64,000 nucleotides of DNA, taken from Xenorhabdus lircayensis. GTDB lineage: Bacteria; Pseudomonadota; Gammaproteobacteria; Enterobacterales; Enterobacteriaceae. The first letter of the stretch is position 1, and each line of letters opens with the position of its first letter. The notes below the pieces were generated by a model. It had not been told where the DNA came from. It worked only from the letters and a program-made list of their open reading frames with translations, and made no database searches. Below, in pieces: positions 25,949 through 36,580 of this stretch. The DNA is taken from NCBI RefSeq assembly GCF_016306625.1, contig NZ_JACOII010000006.1, positions 1-64,000 of the forward strand. The letters are read 5' to 3'. The position numbers and the translations under genes were made by a program.

Positions 25949-27337
25949 ATGCTTTATGCACAAGGCACTATTTCTACCGTGTCCGGCTCGGCTATAGTCA
26001 GGGGAACCGGCACCAAGTTTAAAAGCAACATTAACGGCGTTGCCCCGGCACAACTGATATTAATCCGGTCCGGCAGCGGTAATTTACTGCACATGATTCA
26101 GGCGGTGAACTCCGATACCGAACTGGTGCTGGCCGATAATGTCAGCGCGACCCTGACTAACGTTACCTACCAGATACAGACCACGGTGCCCGATTCCATC
26201 TCGGATGGTGTCCGGCATATAGTGGCCAACAGCAGTTATATCGTCAATTTCCTCCAGAATATGGACAAGTGGATGTCCCAGAATGGCGTGGTGGATGTGA
26301 CCTTGCCGAATGGTCAGACCGTGGCGCTGCAATCGATACGGGCGTTGCAGGCGGCGGTAGAGGGGAAGCTGGATAAAAGGCGGAACGGGGCGGATATTCC
26401 GAATAAACAGAAATTTGTAGAAAACCTTGGTTTATCGGGAACTGAGGATGGCGCTAAAAATTTCTCATTATTGAAATTAAAATCCAGCAATATTGAATAT
26501 GCTGGTCATAATTTGGCATATCAACGTCTTATAGACTTCAGGGTAGCACCGTATAAGACTCTGATGAATCAGCTGGGAGAAAACTACACCATAGAGAAGC
26601 AAGATAATTTGACTGCTCTGCCTCTAGGATTAACATGCGGTCTTGTAGAGATTAACGATCTGACTCCTAATGTAGGATATCGGGGGATGGGGTGTTTAAT
26701 TAATGCCAGAGGATGGGCGGATGAATCTGGTCAATCTGCTAATTTACAAATAATTTCCACTGATGGATTTTTGGCATTTAGGAATGGTGCGGGGTCGTCA
26801 TTTAATAACATGACTCCTGTATGGCATTATCGTAACGCCACTGCGGACAATAGCGGCTATATCAGAAAATCCTCCCCCATCATCAATATCTGGAGTGATG
26901 GGAAGTTTGAAACCAACGACGAATCCGAAGGTGCGACTGTTGCTAAACTCGGTACAGGCCATTATCAAGTCTCCGGTGTCCTCGGCTATAACGCAGATGG
27001 GGCTTGGGGTGTACATGGCGGTATTTCCTCGCCGAAGAACAACAACGGTCTGGAACTCATCTACCTTGATGACAGGGTGAAGAAGGACGGCAGCATCACC
27101 ATTGAGACGTTCCACCGTCAGCACGCGCATTTGCCTGAACGGTTTCAGAACCGGCGGATAAAAGCCATCGTGGACGGCGAGCAGGTTTACTACGCCGATG
27201 GGGAACCCTGTGACATCCCCGAAGGCTGTCGCCTGGACGTTCGTGTCCAGATGCCGGCAGATTCGGTGTGGAATCAGCAGCAACAGAAATCAGCAGATAC
27301 CGCCCCCGATATCCCATGGCCGGAACAGCCGAAGTAA
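25949..27337 (+). CDS. tail fibre protein
   Basis: 462 residues from ATG 25949 (CAGGAA site at 25938-25943; the frame is open upstream to 25733 but this overlaps the preceding gene). The N-terminal ~100 residues (YAQGTISTVSGSAIVRGTGT) are the phage attachment domain found in many tail fibres. A helical segment over 110-150 leads to a beta-rich shaft, and the distal part has NADGAWGVHGGISSPKNNN and IETFHRQHAH. The last ~30 residues are Gln/Pro-rich. AT content changes inside the gene (about 26440-26820), consistent with exchange of receptor-binding segments. It is the last gene of the + strand late operon. Confidence 0.85.
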   Translation: MLYAQGTISTVSGSAIVRGTGTKFKSNINGVAPAQLILIRSGSGNLLHMIQAVNSDTELVLADNVSATLTNVTYQIQTTVPDSISDGVRHIVANSSYIVNFLQNMDKWMSQNGVVDVTLPNGQTVALQSIRALQAAVEGKLDKRRNGADIPNKQKFVENLGLSGTEDGAKNFSLLKLKSSNIEYAGHNLAYQRLIDFRVAPYKTLMNQLGENYTIEKQDNLTALPLGLTCGLVEINDLTPNVGYRGMGCLINARGWADESGQSANLQIISTDGFLAFRNGAGSSFNNMTPVWHYRNATADNSGYIRKSSPIINIWSDGKFETNDESEGATVAKLGTGHYQVSGVLGYNADGAWGVHGGISSPKNNNGLELIYLDDRVKKDGSITIETFHRQHAHLPERFQNRRIKAIVDGEQVYYADGEPCDIPEGCRLDVRVQMPADSVWNQQQQKSADTAPDIPWPEQPK

Positions 27338-27433
27338 TGACAGGGGCTGCGCGCCCCTTTCTGATACGCTTTCAGAACCAGAAGATTTGGTGCGGAATGT
27401 GAGGGGGAGGGAGTTGGGGTCTTGATAAGTAAA

Positions 27434-27456
27434 AGCCCTCGCGGAGGGCTATTTTT
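27434..27456. terminator. bidirectional terminator between fibre gene and leftward operon
   Basis: Stem AGCCCTC (27434-27440), loop GCG, GAGGGCT (27444-27450), then ATTTTTT on the + strand and AAAA before it, so it can work in both directions. It overlaps the 3' end of the leftward gene. Confidence 0.8.
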
Positions 27457-28069
27457 TAGCAGACTCTGCCGGCTGGCTGTGGGTTGCTGCTGGTTGTAGG
27501 GGTGAGGAAACAATTTTACCCGACATTATCCAACTGGATACAAGCACTACAGCAGACATTATAATGGTTACTAAAGTTAATCCTATCGATGTTGTCCATT
27601 TGATTGTCGTAATGCTTGTTTTTATACCATCGATCTTGCCTTCTACGGCCTCTAGTTTTCCATCGATTTTTGATGACATAGCCTGTATTGTGGCATTCAG
27701 GTTAGCCATTTGAGTATTTTGCTGTTCCCGCCACTCTGCTATATCCTTTTTCACCGTAGCAACAGCAACATCAACCTCTGATTTATTAACTTTTAAGAGG
27801 GATTCAAGTTCTGTCTTAGTAAAGTCAGACATATGCTCCTCCTCGTTATATGTCAGTATGTTATCACCTGATGTTTTTTTAATTACATTATCCTGAATAA
27901 ATGGTGATGTAAAGTGAGGTTGCAATTCATGATGTGTATACAATACCTCCGTAGTCTTAGTAAATTGTGGAAACGTAACTCTTTCAAATTTAATGGTAGA
28001 TAGCTCAATATTCCCCGCCATGAATGAAAGAATAGAACCAAAACACAAATTTCTCTCCGTATCTCTCAT
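27449..28069 (-). CDS. coiled-coil, single-membrane-helix protein; start uncertain
   Basis: 206 residues as drawn from 28069, ten bases after the preceding gene. A second start at 27832 (127 residues) has an almost perfect GAGGAGGAG site and is the more likely major start; the upstream 79 codons are open and may be a separate N-terminal part or a real extension. From the second start: acidic helix DFTKTELESLLK, coiled coil with AVATVKKDIAEWREQQ and KIDGKLEAVEGKIDGIK, then one membrane helix (TSIGLTLVTIIMSAVVLVSSWI) and a short tail. The layout resembles Bdr/DUF1640-like membrane-anchored coiled coils. Function unknown; it runs against the late operon and so is probably expressed in the lysogen. 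Confidence 0.65.
   Translation of the reverse strand: MRDTERNLCFGSILSFMAGNIELSTIKFERVTFPQFTKTTEVLYTHHELQPHFTSPFIQDNVIKKTSGDNILTYNEEEHMSDFTKTELESLLKVNKSEVDVAVATVKKDIAEWREQQNTQMANLNATIQAMSSKIDGKLEAVEGKIDGIKTSITTIKWTTSIGLTLVTIIMSAVVLVSSWIMSGKIVSSPLQPAATHSQPAESAKK
27833..27843 (-). promoter_or_regulatory. strong internal ribosome binding site
   Basis: On the minus strand GAGGAGGAG lies three bases before ATG 27832. It decides for a translation start at 27832, or for two products from one reading frame. Confidence 0.65.
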
Positions 28070-28079
28070 GGTGTTACCA

Positions 28080-28367
28080 TTATTTTTTATTAAATGGCGT
28101 TCTATTTATAACATCCTGTAATCTTCTTAACAGGGTTGGAGTAACTCGAATAGAACAAACATACTCGTATTCGCTTTCTGCCGCTAGGTTGGCTGTCCAG
28201 ATGTCATCATTTCCAGCTTTGTTTAATAAAATTGGATTTGATTCCTTACTAAGTAATATTAGGTCATATAATTCGACGCCATCAACTGAGGATTCAACTA
28301 TTCCGAAATTATCTGCAAAATATCTTTTGAAATCATTACTTTTTGGTATTTTAACTTTATCTTCCAT
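28080..28367 (-). CDS. hypothetical prophage protein, first gene of leftward operon
   Basis: 95 residues from ATG 28367 (AAGG at about 28376-28379; GTG at 28373 is also in frame). Small alpha/beta protein with strands around DGVELYDLILLS and EYVCSIRVTPTLLRRLQDVIN. The last part recalls small proteins of the DUF3467 type, but that is weak. It is followed after ten bases by the coiled-coil membrane protein frame and probably shares a transcript with it. AT-rich. Function unknown. Confidence 0.6.
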   Translation of the reverse strand: MEDKVKIPKSNDFKRYFADNFGIVESSVDGVELYDLILLSKESNPILLNKAGNDDIWTANLAAESEYEYVCSIRVTPTLLRRLQDVINRTPFNKK

Positions 28368-28373
28368 CTTCAC

Positions 28374-28689
28374 ACCTTAGCTGTATTTCATTCAAACTTT
28401 AATCGCACGGAACGCTATCCTAAATCACTTCCCCTAATATGTGATCGGAATTTTCTTAATCTGTGAGATGAATTTTATAACACACATGTAGTTACATAAG
28501 TGATTGTTATTGAATGGAATGACGTCGATATGAAGTGATTTTTGAGGGGAACTATAGCAACAGGGAAATTTAAGGTAGCTGAACCCGAGGGAAGGGGCGG
28601 GTTGAAATTATTCGCTCAGGATAAAGTTTACATGGTCACGCAGGGGGAGTAGGGTTGATTGTATGCCTGAGAAGAGGGAGGATATCAAT
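28374..28689. other. intergenic region between divergent accessory genes
   Basis: 316 bases. It must carry the promoters of the leftward operon and of the rightward gene at 28690, but I see no box pair good enough to name. No ORF is supported. Confidence 0.5.
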
Positions 28690-29250
28690 ATGAGGTTAGT
28701 AGCCATATATCCAGACTCATATGTATTTGAAGAACCACACCGGAAAGCAATAGGTAAAAATCGCCTAACGATTTTATGCCATGGAATTGGGTTTTTCAAC
28801 AAAATATCAAAGGTCAGCATAAACAGCCGGCGTTGTAATCCGGTTCAGCTTGCTCAATGCATTAGGCGATGGACGGAAGTTAAGGATTTGTACAATGTTC
28901 GGCTTGTTTCATGCAGAACAGCAAATTTTGACCCTGACGAAGATAATTTGGTAATCACTCCCGATCTTCGCAGATACCCTGAATGGACAACCTCTTTTGG
29001 TTCCCAATTATCTCTTTTTTTGCCCAATGTTTTTGTAAGGGCGCACATGGGGATTATTACCTCAAATTGTGGTGCGGGTGCTATCTGGAGATTATATTCG
29101 GATCGTGGGTGCCAAGTTGTTCAGGATAAGCTAGTACGGTCTTTTTGGATAAAAAAAAGGATTCCTGATAAACATTACCACTGTGTCGTGTTTTTAAATG
29201 GCCGTTTTCATAAACAAAGTTATAATCCAAATACCCCTCTGGAATTCTGA
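28690..29250 (+). CDS. putative clan CD (caspase-like) fold protein
   Basis: 186 residues from ATG 28690 (GGGAGG at 28675-28680; frame open to 28663). Two blocks fit the clan CD cysteine peptidase layout: a hydrophobic strand ending in His-Gly (RLTILCHGIGF, His31-Gly32) and a second hydrophobic strand ending in Ser-Cys (YNVRLVSCRTANF, Cys75). A third strand VFVRAHMGIIT follows at about 114-124. Similar His/Cys arrangements occur in C80-like toxin processing domains and in the adhesin-like Stv domain. No signal peptide. It is the last coding gene before the prophage end, a typical place for lysogenic conversion genes. Activity is not demonstrated and the fold is inferred from two motifs. Confidence 0.55.
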   Translation: MRLVAIYPDSYVFEEPHRKAIGKNRLTILCHGIGFFNKISKVSINSRRCNPVQLAQCIRRWTEVKDLYNVRLVSCRTANFDPDEDNLVITPDLRRYPEWTTSFGSQLSLFLPNVFVRAHMGIITSNCGAGAIWRLYSDRGCQVVQDKLVRSFWIKKRIPDKHYHCVVFLNGRFHKQSYNPNTPLEF

Positions 29251-30056
29251 ATATGCCTTCATTCCAATCCCTTGATACCCCCTCACTTCCATCAAATGAA
29301 CGTAACTCCCACCCCGATCGGTAATCACAAAAAATCAGCCACTTACCTAAAGACGGGAAATCCCGTCTTTTAACTCCTTGATTTTATTCAATTCCTGCTC
29401 AGTGGTGGAAATAAGTAAAATCAATAAGTTACGTTAAACAGGAGAATTATCCTCTTTAACTCATTGATATCTCTTATTTCCTGCATGGTGCAGGAGTTAC
29501 CTAAAATCAACATGTTACATAAATGGGATTTGAAAGCCCTTTTAACTCACACTTCCGTTTCAAACGGAGGTAGTGCGCCCACCATAACAGCTAAAATTAA
29601 CTATAGGGATTCCTTGAGTTTAAGGAGTCGTATTACCGAAGTCCTCAGTTCAGGCTCCCTGATAATTTCGGGGTGGCTATCAGCGATTATTTTTGCTCAG
29701 TTCCAATCTCCAAAATTTTATGGAGGTTACACATCGGCGAAAAATTTCGCTGATGAATCCACCCATTTAGCCCGTAATTAAATATTCACTAATGTCTAAT
29801 AGTGTGAGCTCTTCAGTGTTGCGGTAAGCAAAAAACATGTCTAATACTATAGAAGTAGCTCCTAAATTGGATGCTTTCTCTATTTGTACATAAACGTGTA
29901 TATATTAATTTAAAAATACCTGATATTTAATGTATATGAATGTTTAATAAGAATTATTTTTATTTAATTTTATTTTCATAGTTAATAAGTTCACTAATGA
30001 AATATTTTGGGAACATATAAATGGTTTATTGTGAATTTGTATTCGAGGGGCTTTGA
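29251..30056. other. hairpin-rich non-coding region at the prophage/host junction
   Basis: 806 bases with no supported gene. The left part holds three 86-base tandem units (separate entry) and further hairpins: CTGATA/TATCAG (29659-29683) and a 10-bp stem ATCGGCGAAA/TTTCGCTGAT (29733-29754). The right part (29780-30056) is very AT-rich. The prophage attachment site should lie here or just outside the late genes, but without the left end it cannot be fixed. Confidence 0.6.
29343..29601 (+). repeat. three degenerate 86-bp tandem units, each with hairpins
   Basis: Units begin with TTAC at 29343, 29429 and 29515, exactly 86 bases apart. Conserved parts are TTAC-N-T-N-AA at the start, TTTAACTC at offset 27-34, TTGAT at offset 36-40 (units 1 and 2), TTCCTGC at offset 50-56 (units 1 and 2) and TAAAAT near the end. 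Each unit forms a hairpin ending at offset 25 whose stem differs: GACGGG/CCCGTC, AGGA/TCCT and GGG/CCC. A second hairpin is TTCC/GGAA in unit 1, TCCTGCA/TGCAGGA in unit 2 and ACTTCCGT/ACGGAGGT in unit 3. The 86-base period is not a multiple of three, so this is not protein-coding. Confidence 0.7.
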
Positions 30057-30803
30057 ATGATAAAGCTGGAAATTTGCTGTTATAGCATAGGTTGTGCTTT
30101 GGTTGCACAAAAGGCAGGAGCTGATCGCATTGAATTGAGTGCAAGCCCGTCGGAAGGTGGAGTGACACCTAGTTTCGGGGCGTTACAGCAAGCATTACAG
30201 CAGTTATCTATTCCTGTGCATCCCATTGTACGCCCAAGAGGGGGAGACTTCTGTTACAGTAACGCTGATTTTGAGGTCATGAAAAATGACTTGTCCCATA
30301 TCCGTGATATGGGATTCCCTGGAGTTGTCTTCGGCGTTTTGAACGAAGAAGGGCATATCGATCGGCTTCGTATGAGGCAATTGATGTCATTGTCAGGAAA
30401 TATGGCGGTTACTTTTCATCGTGCTTTTGATATGTGTTTTAGTCCACATGTTGCCTTACAACAACTGACGGATCTCGGCGTACAGCGTATTTTAACCTCA
30501 GGTCAGCAGCAAAATGCTGAGTTGGGGTTGCCCCTGTTAAAAGAGCTGGTACTAGCCAGTCAAGGGCCGATCATTATGCCGGGGGCAGGTGTCAGAATGA
30601 GTAACATCAGTAAGTTTCTGGAATTTGGCATGACGGAAGTTCATAGTTCAGCAGGTAAGATTGTACCTTCTTTCATGAAATATCGAAAGGCTGGTGTGAC
30701 GATGAGTTCAGACGATCGCGATTTAGATGAATATTCTCACTACAGTGTTGATGGGCAATTAGTTGAATCGATGAAGGGCGTGATTAGTCTGATTAAGCGG
30801 TAA
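30057..30803 (+). CDS. cutC: copper homeostasis / CutC family protein
   Basis: 248 residues, TIM-barrel CutC family. Hallmarks: [20 protein letters not shown] at the N-terminus, [51 protein letters not shown] and RILTSGQ. Length equals E. coli CutC. The protein was linked to copper tolerance; in E. coli that phenotype was later attributed to a neighbouring regulatory RNA, so its true activity is uncertain. First core-genome gene right of the prophage. It converges with cmoB. Confidence 0.93.
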   Translation: MIKLEICCYSIGCALVAQKAGADRIELSASPSEGGVTPSFGALQQALQQLSIPVHPIVRPRGGDFCYSNADFEVMKNDLSHIRDMGFPGVVFGVLNEEGHIDRLRMRQLMSLSGNMAVTFHRAFDMCFSPHVALQQLTDLGVQRILTSGQQQNAELGLPLLKELVLASQGPIIMPGAGVRMSNISKFLEFGMTEVHSSAGKIVPSFMKYRKAGVTMSSDDRDLDEYSHYSVDGQLVESMKGVISLIKR

Positions 30804-30852
30804 AAATAGAATGTCGTTTTTACATAGGGAAAGTGACATTTAATTATTGAAG

Positions 30853-30882
30853 GTGTGAACTGCCGTAACGGGCAGTTCACAC
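30853..30882. terminator. bidirectional hairpin between cutC and cmoB
   Basis: Perfect 12-bp stem GTGTGAACTGCC (30853-30864) / GGCAGTTCACAC (30871-30882), loop GTAACG, between two convergent genes. T runs are short. Confidence 0.65.
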
Positions 30883-30902
30883 ATCAAAGTTATATTTAAA
30901 GA

Positions 30903-32677
<1,775 letters not shown>

Positions 32678-32726
32678 CTATTCTAACAGAATGCGGGAAA
32701 AGGCAGAAAGGGATAATCAATAGAAA

Positions 32727-32754
32727 CCCTCAGGCGGCAGGATACCGCCTTGGG
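32727..32754 (-). terminator. terminator downstream of the MAPEG gene
   Basis: Hairpin with core stem AGGCGG/CCGCCT extended by CCCT/TGGG; on the minus strand it is followed by GGGTTTC. It separates the MAPEG gene from cmoA. Confidence 0.6.
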
Positions 32755-32824
32755 AAATGATGGAATTTTCTGATGTCAGAGCATCATAACTTAGCGTGTA
32801 GTTGGTATATACATGATGAGCTAT

Positions 32825-33223
32825 TTATGCATAGAAAGAAAAAATTTGCTCCCACGGTAAATAATAAATATTAGTAATAATCATTATTAGCATTGAGATA
32901 TAGGTTGCTGCCATACCCATACGCCGCCAGCGTATCTCGCGATGACGCAGACCAACGTAGTGAAGTACTCTACCGGAAAGCAACACCAACCCACAAATAT
33001 GCAGCATCCAAACGGCTGCTCCATTCATCTCCATCATAATCAATAACAGCATTGAAATTGGAATGTATTCAACAGCATTACCATGAACCCGAATGGCTGT
33101 TTGTAATTCGTAAAAACCGCCATCGCCATAGGCTACCCGATATTGCGTTCTTAATTTGACGACATCCAGAGATAGCTTAATCAATAATAGTGCGCCCAGT
33201 ACTATATAAAGCGAGCTAACCAT
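32825..33223 (-). CDS. yecN: MAPEG family membrane protein
   Basis: 132 residues from ATG 33223 (GGAG site upstream; an ATG at 33235 is in frame). Four membrane helices and the MAPEG signature: VKLRTQYRVAYGDGG then AIRVHGNAVEYIPISMLLL, as in E. coli YecN. MAPEG proteins are integral membrane glutathione transferases or leukotriene synthases in eukaryotes; the bacterial YecN substrate is unknown. It sits alone between cmoA and the divergent aspS. Confidence 0.88.
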   Translation of the reverse strand: MVSSLYIVLGALLLIKLSLDVVKLRTQYRVAYGDGGFYELQTAIRVHGNAVEYIPISMLLLIMMEMNGAAVWMLHICGLVLLSGRVLHYVGLRHREIRWRRMGMAATYISMLIMIITNIYYLPWEQIFSFYA

Positions 33224-33372
33224 TTTTAACTCCATTGCCTAACCCAAAAACGGCCGAATGATGATAAACCTCAAAAAGAAAACTGTCGCTATAAATCATA
33301 GTATTTAATAATAAATCCTGTGAATGTTATCGGATAGCAAAAAATTGTCTTGCTAAGAACGGTGTTATGGCC

Positions 33373-33401
33373 TTATCTCTGGTCAGAATTTCCAGTATAA
33401 T
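33373..33401 (+). promoter_or_regulatory. putative aspS promoter
   Basis: TTATCT (33373-33378), 17-base spacer, consensus -10 TATAAT (33396-33401), 95 bases upstream of aspS. A TTGACA at 33415-33420 lies further downstream without a good -10. Confidence 0.45.
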
Positions 33402-33495
33402 GACTGTCTTTTTTTTGACAATTCTTCCTAAAAAGAACAATGCCAAACTTTCCGCAGCAGAAAGCATAACGAGCTGAGTAAAAGGATATTGTATT

Positions 33496-35265
33496 ATGCG
33501 TACTAATTATTGTGGGCAGTTGAACCGAGCCTACGAAAGCCAAAAAGTGACTCTTTGTGGGTGGGTAAACCGCCGTCGTGATTTGGGTGGTCTGATCTTT
33601 ATTGATATGCGAGATCGCGAAGGTATCGTTCAGGTATTTTTTGACCCAGACCAGAAAGAGGCATTTGCTCAGGCTTCTGAACTGCGTAATGAATTTTGTA
33701 TTCAGATTACGGGGATCGTGCGTGCGCGCCCTGATAACCAAATCAATAAAGAAATGGCGACTGGCGAAATTGAAGTTTTCGCTGAAAGTCTGATGATTTT
33801 CAACCGATCAGAGCCATTGCCATTGGACAGCAATCAGAACAATAGCGAAGAACAGCGTCTGAAATATCGCTATCTTGATTTACGTCGTTCAGAGATGTCA
33901 CAGCGCTTGAAGACTCGCGCAAAAATCACCAGTTTTGTTCGCCGTTTCATGGATGATGCGGGTTTCCTTGATGTGGAAACACCCATGCTGACCAAGGCAA
34001 CGCCAGAAGGTGCGCGTGACTATTTGGTGCCAAGCCGTGTCCATAAAGGTAAGTTTTATGCTCTGCCGCAGTCTCCGCAGCTTTTCAAACAATTGCTGAT
34101 GATGTCCGGTTTTGACCGTTATTATCAAATTGTGAAATGCTTCCGCGATGAAGACTTACGTGCAGATCGCCAGCCAGAATTCACTCAGATCGATGTTGAA
34201 ACCTCGTTTATGACCGCTGAACAAGTTCGCGAAATCATGGAAAAAATGATCCGTGAGCTATGGTTGGATGTTCGAGGTGTCGATTTGGGCAACTTCCCAA
34301 TCATGACGTTCGAAGAAGCTATGCGTCGTTTTGGCTCGGATAAACCAGACCTGCGCAATCCGCTGGAGTTGGTGGATGTTGCTGATCTGGTCAAAGACGT
34401 GGAGTTCTCCGTTTTTGCAGAGTCGGCAAATAATCCCAAAGGCCGTGTTGCTACCATCTGTGTTTCCGGTGGTGCAGAACTGAGCCGCAAACAAATTGAT
34501 GAATACGGTAAATTTGTTGGCATCTATGGCGCTAAAGGGCTGGCATGGATGAAAGTTAACAACCGTGCTGCGGGTTTGGAAGGGGTACAAAGTCCGATTG
34601 CCAAATTCCTGTCCGCAGAGGTGGTTGAAGGCCTGTTGTCCCGTACCAATGCTCAGGATGGCGATATTTTGTTCTTCGGCGCTGATAAGAAAAATGTGGT
34701 CACCGATGCGATGGGTGCATTACGCTTGAAGCTGGGCCGTGACTTGAATATCACTGATTTGGCAAGCTGGAAACCACTTTGGGTTGTTGACTTCCCAATG
34801 TTTGAAGACAACGGAGAAGGTGGTTTGACTGCCATGCACCATCCGTTTACTTCTCCATGTGATATGTCGGCTGCTGAGTTGGAAAGTAACCCTGAATCAG
34901 CTATCGCGAATGCTTATGATATGGTTATCAATGGATACGAAGTGGGCGGTGGCTCTGTGCGTATCCACCGTAATGAAATGCAACAGGTTGTATTCCGTAT
35001 CCTGGGCATCAATGACCAAGAACAGCAGGAAAAATTTGGCTTTTTGCTGAATGCGCTAAAATACGGTACACCACCGCATGCAGGTCTGGCTTTTGGTCTG
35101 GATCGCCTCGTCATGTTATTGACGGATACTGATAATATTCGTGATGTGATTGCCTTCCCGAAAACAACGGCAGCGGCATGTTTGATGACTGAAGCACCAA
35201 GCCACGCAAATCAGTCATCACTGGAAGAACTGGCCATTTCAGTTGTTAAAAAAGAGAGCGAATAA
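33496..35265 (+). CDS. aspS: aspartate-tRNA ligase
   Basis: 589 residues, class II synthetase of the bacterial type. N-terminal OB-fold anticodon domain ([20 protein letters not shown]), motif 2 [18 protein letters not shown], the GAD insertion domain (about 290-420), and motif 3 [13 protein letters not shown]. It charges tRNA-Asp. ATG 33496 has an AAAGGA site. Length equals that of enteric AspS. The stop codon overlaps the nudB start by one base. Confidence 0.98.
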   Translation: MRTNYCGQLNRAYESQKVTLCGWVNRRRDLGGLIFIDMRDREGIVQVFFDPDQKEAFAQASELRNEFCIQITGIVRARPDNQINKEMATGEIEVFAESLMIFNRSEPLPLDSNQNNSEEQRLKYRYLDLRRSEMSQRLKTRAKITSFVRRFMDDAGFLDVETPMLTKATPEGARDYLVPSRVHKGKFYALPQSPQLFKQLLMMSGFDRYYQIVKCFRDEDLRADRQPEFTQIDVETSFMTAEQVREIMEKMIRELWLDVRGVDLGNFPIMTFEEAMRRFGSDKPDLRNPLELVDVADLVKDVEFSVFAESANNPKGRVATICVSGGAELSRKQIDEYGKFVGIYGAKGLAWMKVNNRAAGLEGVQSPIAKFLSAEVVEGLLSRTNAQDGDILFFGADKKNVVTDAMGALRLKLGRDLNITDLASWKPLWVVDFPMFEDNGEGGLTAMHHPFTSPCDMSAAELESNPESAIANAYDMVINGYEVGGGSVRIHRNEMQQVVFRILGINDQEQQEKFGFLLNALKYGTPPHAGLAFGLDRLVMLLTDTDNIRDVIAFPKTTAAACLMTEAPSHANQSSLEELAISVVKKESE

Positions 35266-35699
35266 TGGCTTATAAGCGCCCTGAGTCTGTACTGGTTATG
35301 ATTTACGCCGTTAACAGTAAAAGGGTGCTGATGTTACAACGACGGGATGATCCGGAATTCTGGCAATCCGTAACGGGGAGTCTTGAAGAGGATGAAAAAC
35401 CGTCGGAGGCAGCGTTGCGTGAAGTACAGGAAGAGATAGGCATTGACGTTATCAATGAAAATCTTGAACTGATGGATTGTCAACGTTGTCTTTATTATGA
35501 GATTTTCTCGCATTTACGACATCGATATGCTCCGGACGTAACGCGTAATAAAGAGCATTGGTTCTCGCTGGCGTTACCTGAGGAGCGAGAGATCTTGCTG
35601 ACTGAACATCTGACTTATCAGTGGTTGGCGGCTGAAGAAGCGGCCAGATTGACTAAGTCGTGGAGTAACCGTCAGGCAATTGAAGAATTTGTTATTTAG
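35265..35699 (+). CDS. nudB: dihydroneopterin triphosphate diphosphatase
   Basis: 144 residues, Nudix hydrolase. The Nudix box runs from G43 (GSLEEDEKPSEAAL, then REVQEEIGI), with all catalytic glutamates present. NudB removes pyrophosphate from dihydroneopterin triphosphate in folate synthesis. It shares one base with aspS and is followed by yebC, the conserved aspS-nudB-yebC-ruvC order. Confidence 0.95.
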   Translation: MAYKRPESVLVMIYAVNSKRVLMLQRRDDPEFWQSVTGSLEEDEKPSEAALREVQEEIGIDVINENLELMDCQRCLYYEIFSHLRHRYAPDVTRNKEHWFSLALPEEREILLTEHLTYQWLAAEEAARLTKSWSNRQAIEEFVI

Positions 35700-35729
35700 A
35701 CTATTAGACGTTTTATCGGAGATATTTTC

Positions 35730-36473
35730 ATGGCAGGTCATAGTAAATGGGCCAATACAAAACACCGCAAAGCTGCGCAGGATGCAAAACGCGGTAAGAT
35801 TTTCACCAAAATTATCCGTGAATTGGTGACGGCTGCGCGTCTGGGCGGAGGTGAGCCAGATTCTAATCCACGTTTGCGTGCGGCCATCGATAAGGCGCTG
35901 TCCAACAACATGACTCGTGATACCTTGAACCGCGCGATTGCCCGAGGTGTCGGTAACGACGATTCAGATAACATGGAAACCATCATTTATGAAGGCTATG
36001 GTCCAGGCGGTACAGCGGTGATGGTTGAGTGTTTGAGTGATAACCGCAATCGTACTGTTTCTGATGTTCGTCATGCATTCACTAAAACTGGCGGTAACTT
36101 GGGTACTGATGGCTCTGTTTCTTATCTGTTCACCAAGAAAGGGGTTATTTCCTATGCGCCAGGTTTGGATGAAGATGCGGTGATGGAAGCGGCGTTGGAA
36201 GCGGGTGCTGATGATGTTGAAACCTATGATGATGGGGCGATCGACGTTTATACCACACCAGAAACTTTTGGTGATGTTAAAGACGCACTGGATGCAGCGG
36301 GCTTCAAAGCAGATTCTGCTGAAGTTTCCATGATCCCATCCACCAAAGCGGAGTTGGATGCAGAAACTGCGCCAAAATTACTTCGTCTGATCGATATGCT
36401 TGAAGATTCTGACGACGTTCAAGAGGTTTACCATAATGGTGAAATCTCTGATGAAGTTGCAGCATTACTGTAA
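35730..36473 (+). CDS. yebC: YebC/PmpR family regulatory protein
   Basis: 247 residues. Starts [20 protein letters not shown], then [19 protein letters not shown] and [13 protein letters not shown]-like block (here [14 protein letters not shown]), followed by [19 protein letters not shown]; all diagnostic for YebC. The family includes DNA-binding regulators and, more recently, factors that help ribosomes through proline stretches. GGAG precedes the ATG. Confidence 0.96.
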   Translation: MAGHSKWANTKHRKAAQDAKRGKIFTKIIRELVTAARLGGGEPDSNPRLRAAIDKALSNNMTRDTLNRAIARGVGNDDSDNMETIIYEGYGPGGTAVMVECLSDNRNRTVSDVRHAFTKTGGNLGTDGSVSYLFTKKGVISYAPGLDEDAVMEAALEAGADDVETYDDGAIDVYTTPETFGDVKDALDAAGFKADSAEVSMIPSTKAELDAETAPKLLRLIDMLEDSDDVQEVYHNGEISDEVAALL

Positions 36474-36495
36474 TTACCATCAGGGTTCACAGCGT

Positions 36496-36530
36496 AGAGA
36501 AAATGCTTCTTATATCAGAGCATTTTCTCT
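36496..36530 (+). terminator. hairpin between yebC and ruvC
   Basis: 11-bp stem AGAGAAAATGC (36496-36506) / GCATTTTCTCT (36520-36530). No strong T run, so it may be a processing or attenuation site. Confidence 0.5.
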
Positions 36531-36580
36531 AACGTTTTATCCCATATCATAGCGATATAGATCTAGGCGAATAGTTCGAT

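Noticed and set aside
26798-27283. 161-codon minus-strand ORF inside the tail fibre gene
   Set aside because: Fully covered by the fibre coding sequence, which has family features; no ribosome site.
29343-29601. CRISPR array
   Set aside because: Only three long degenerate units, no constant short repeat with unique spacers, and no cas genes nearby.
29464-29781. 105-codon ORF in the hairpin region
   Set aside because: It runs through the 86-base repeats, has no ribosome site, and its translation shows no protein-like conservation between repeat units because the period is out of frame.
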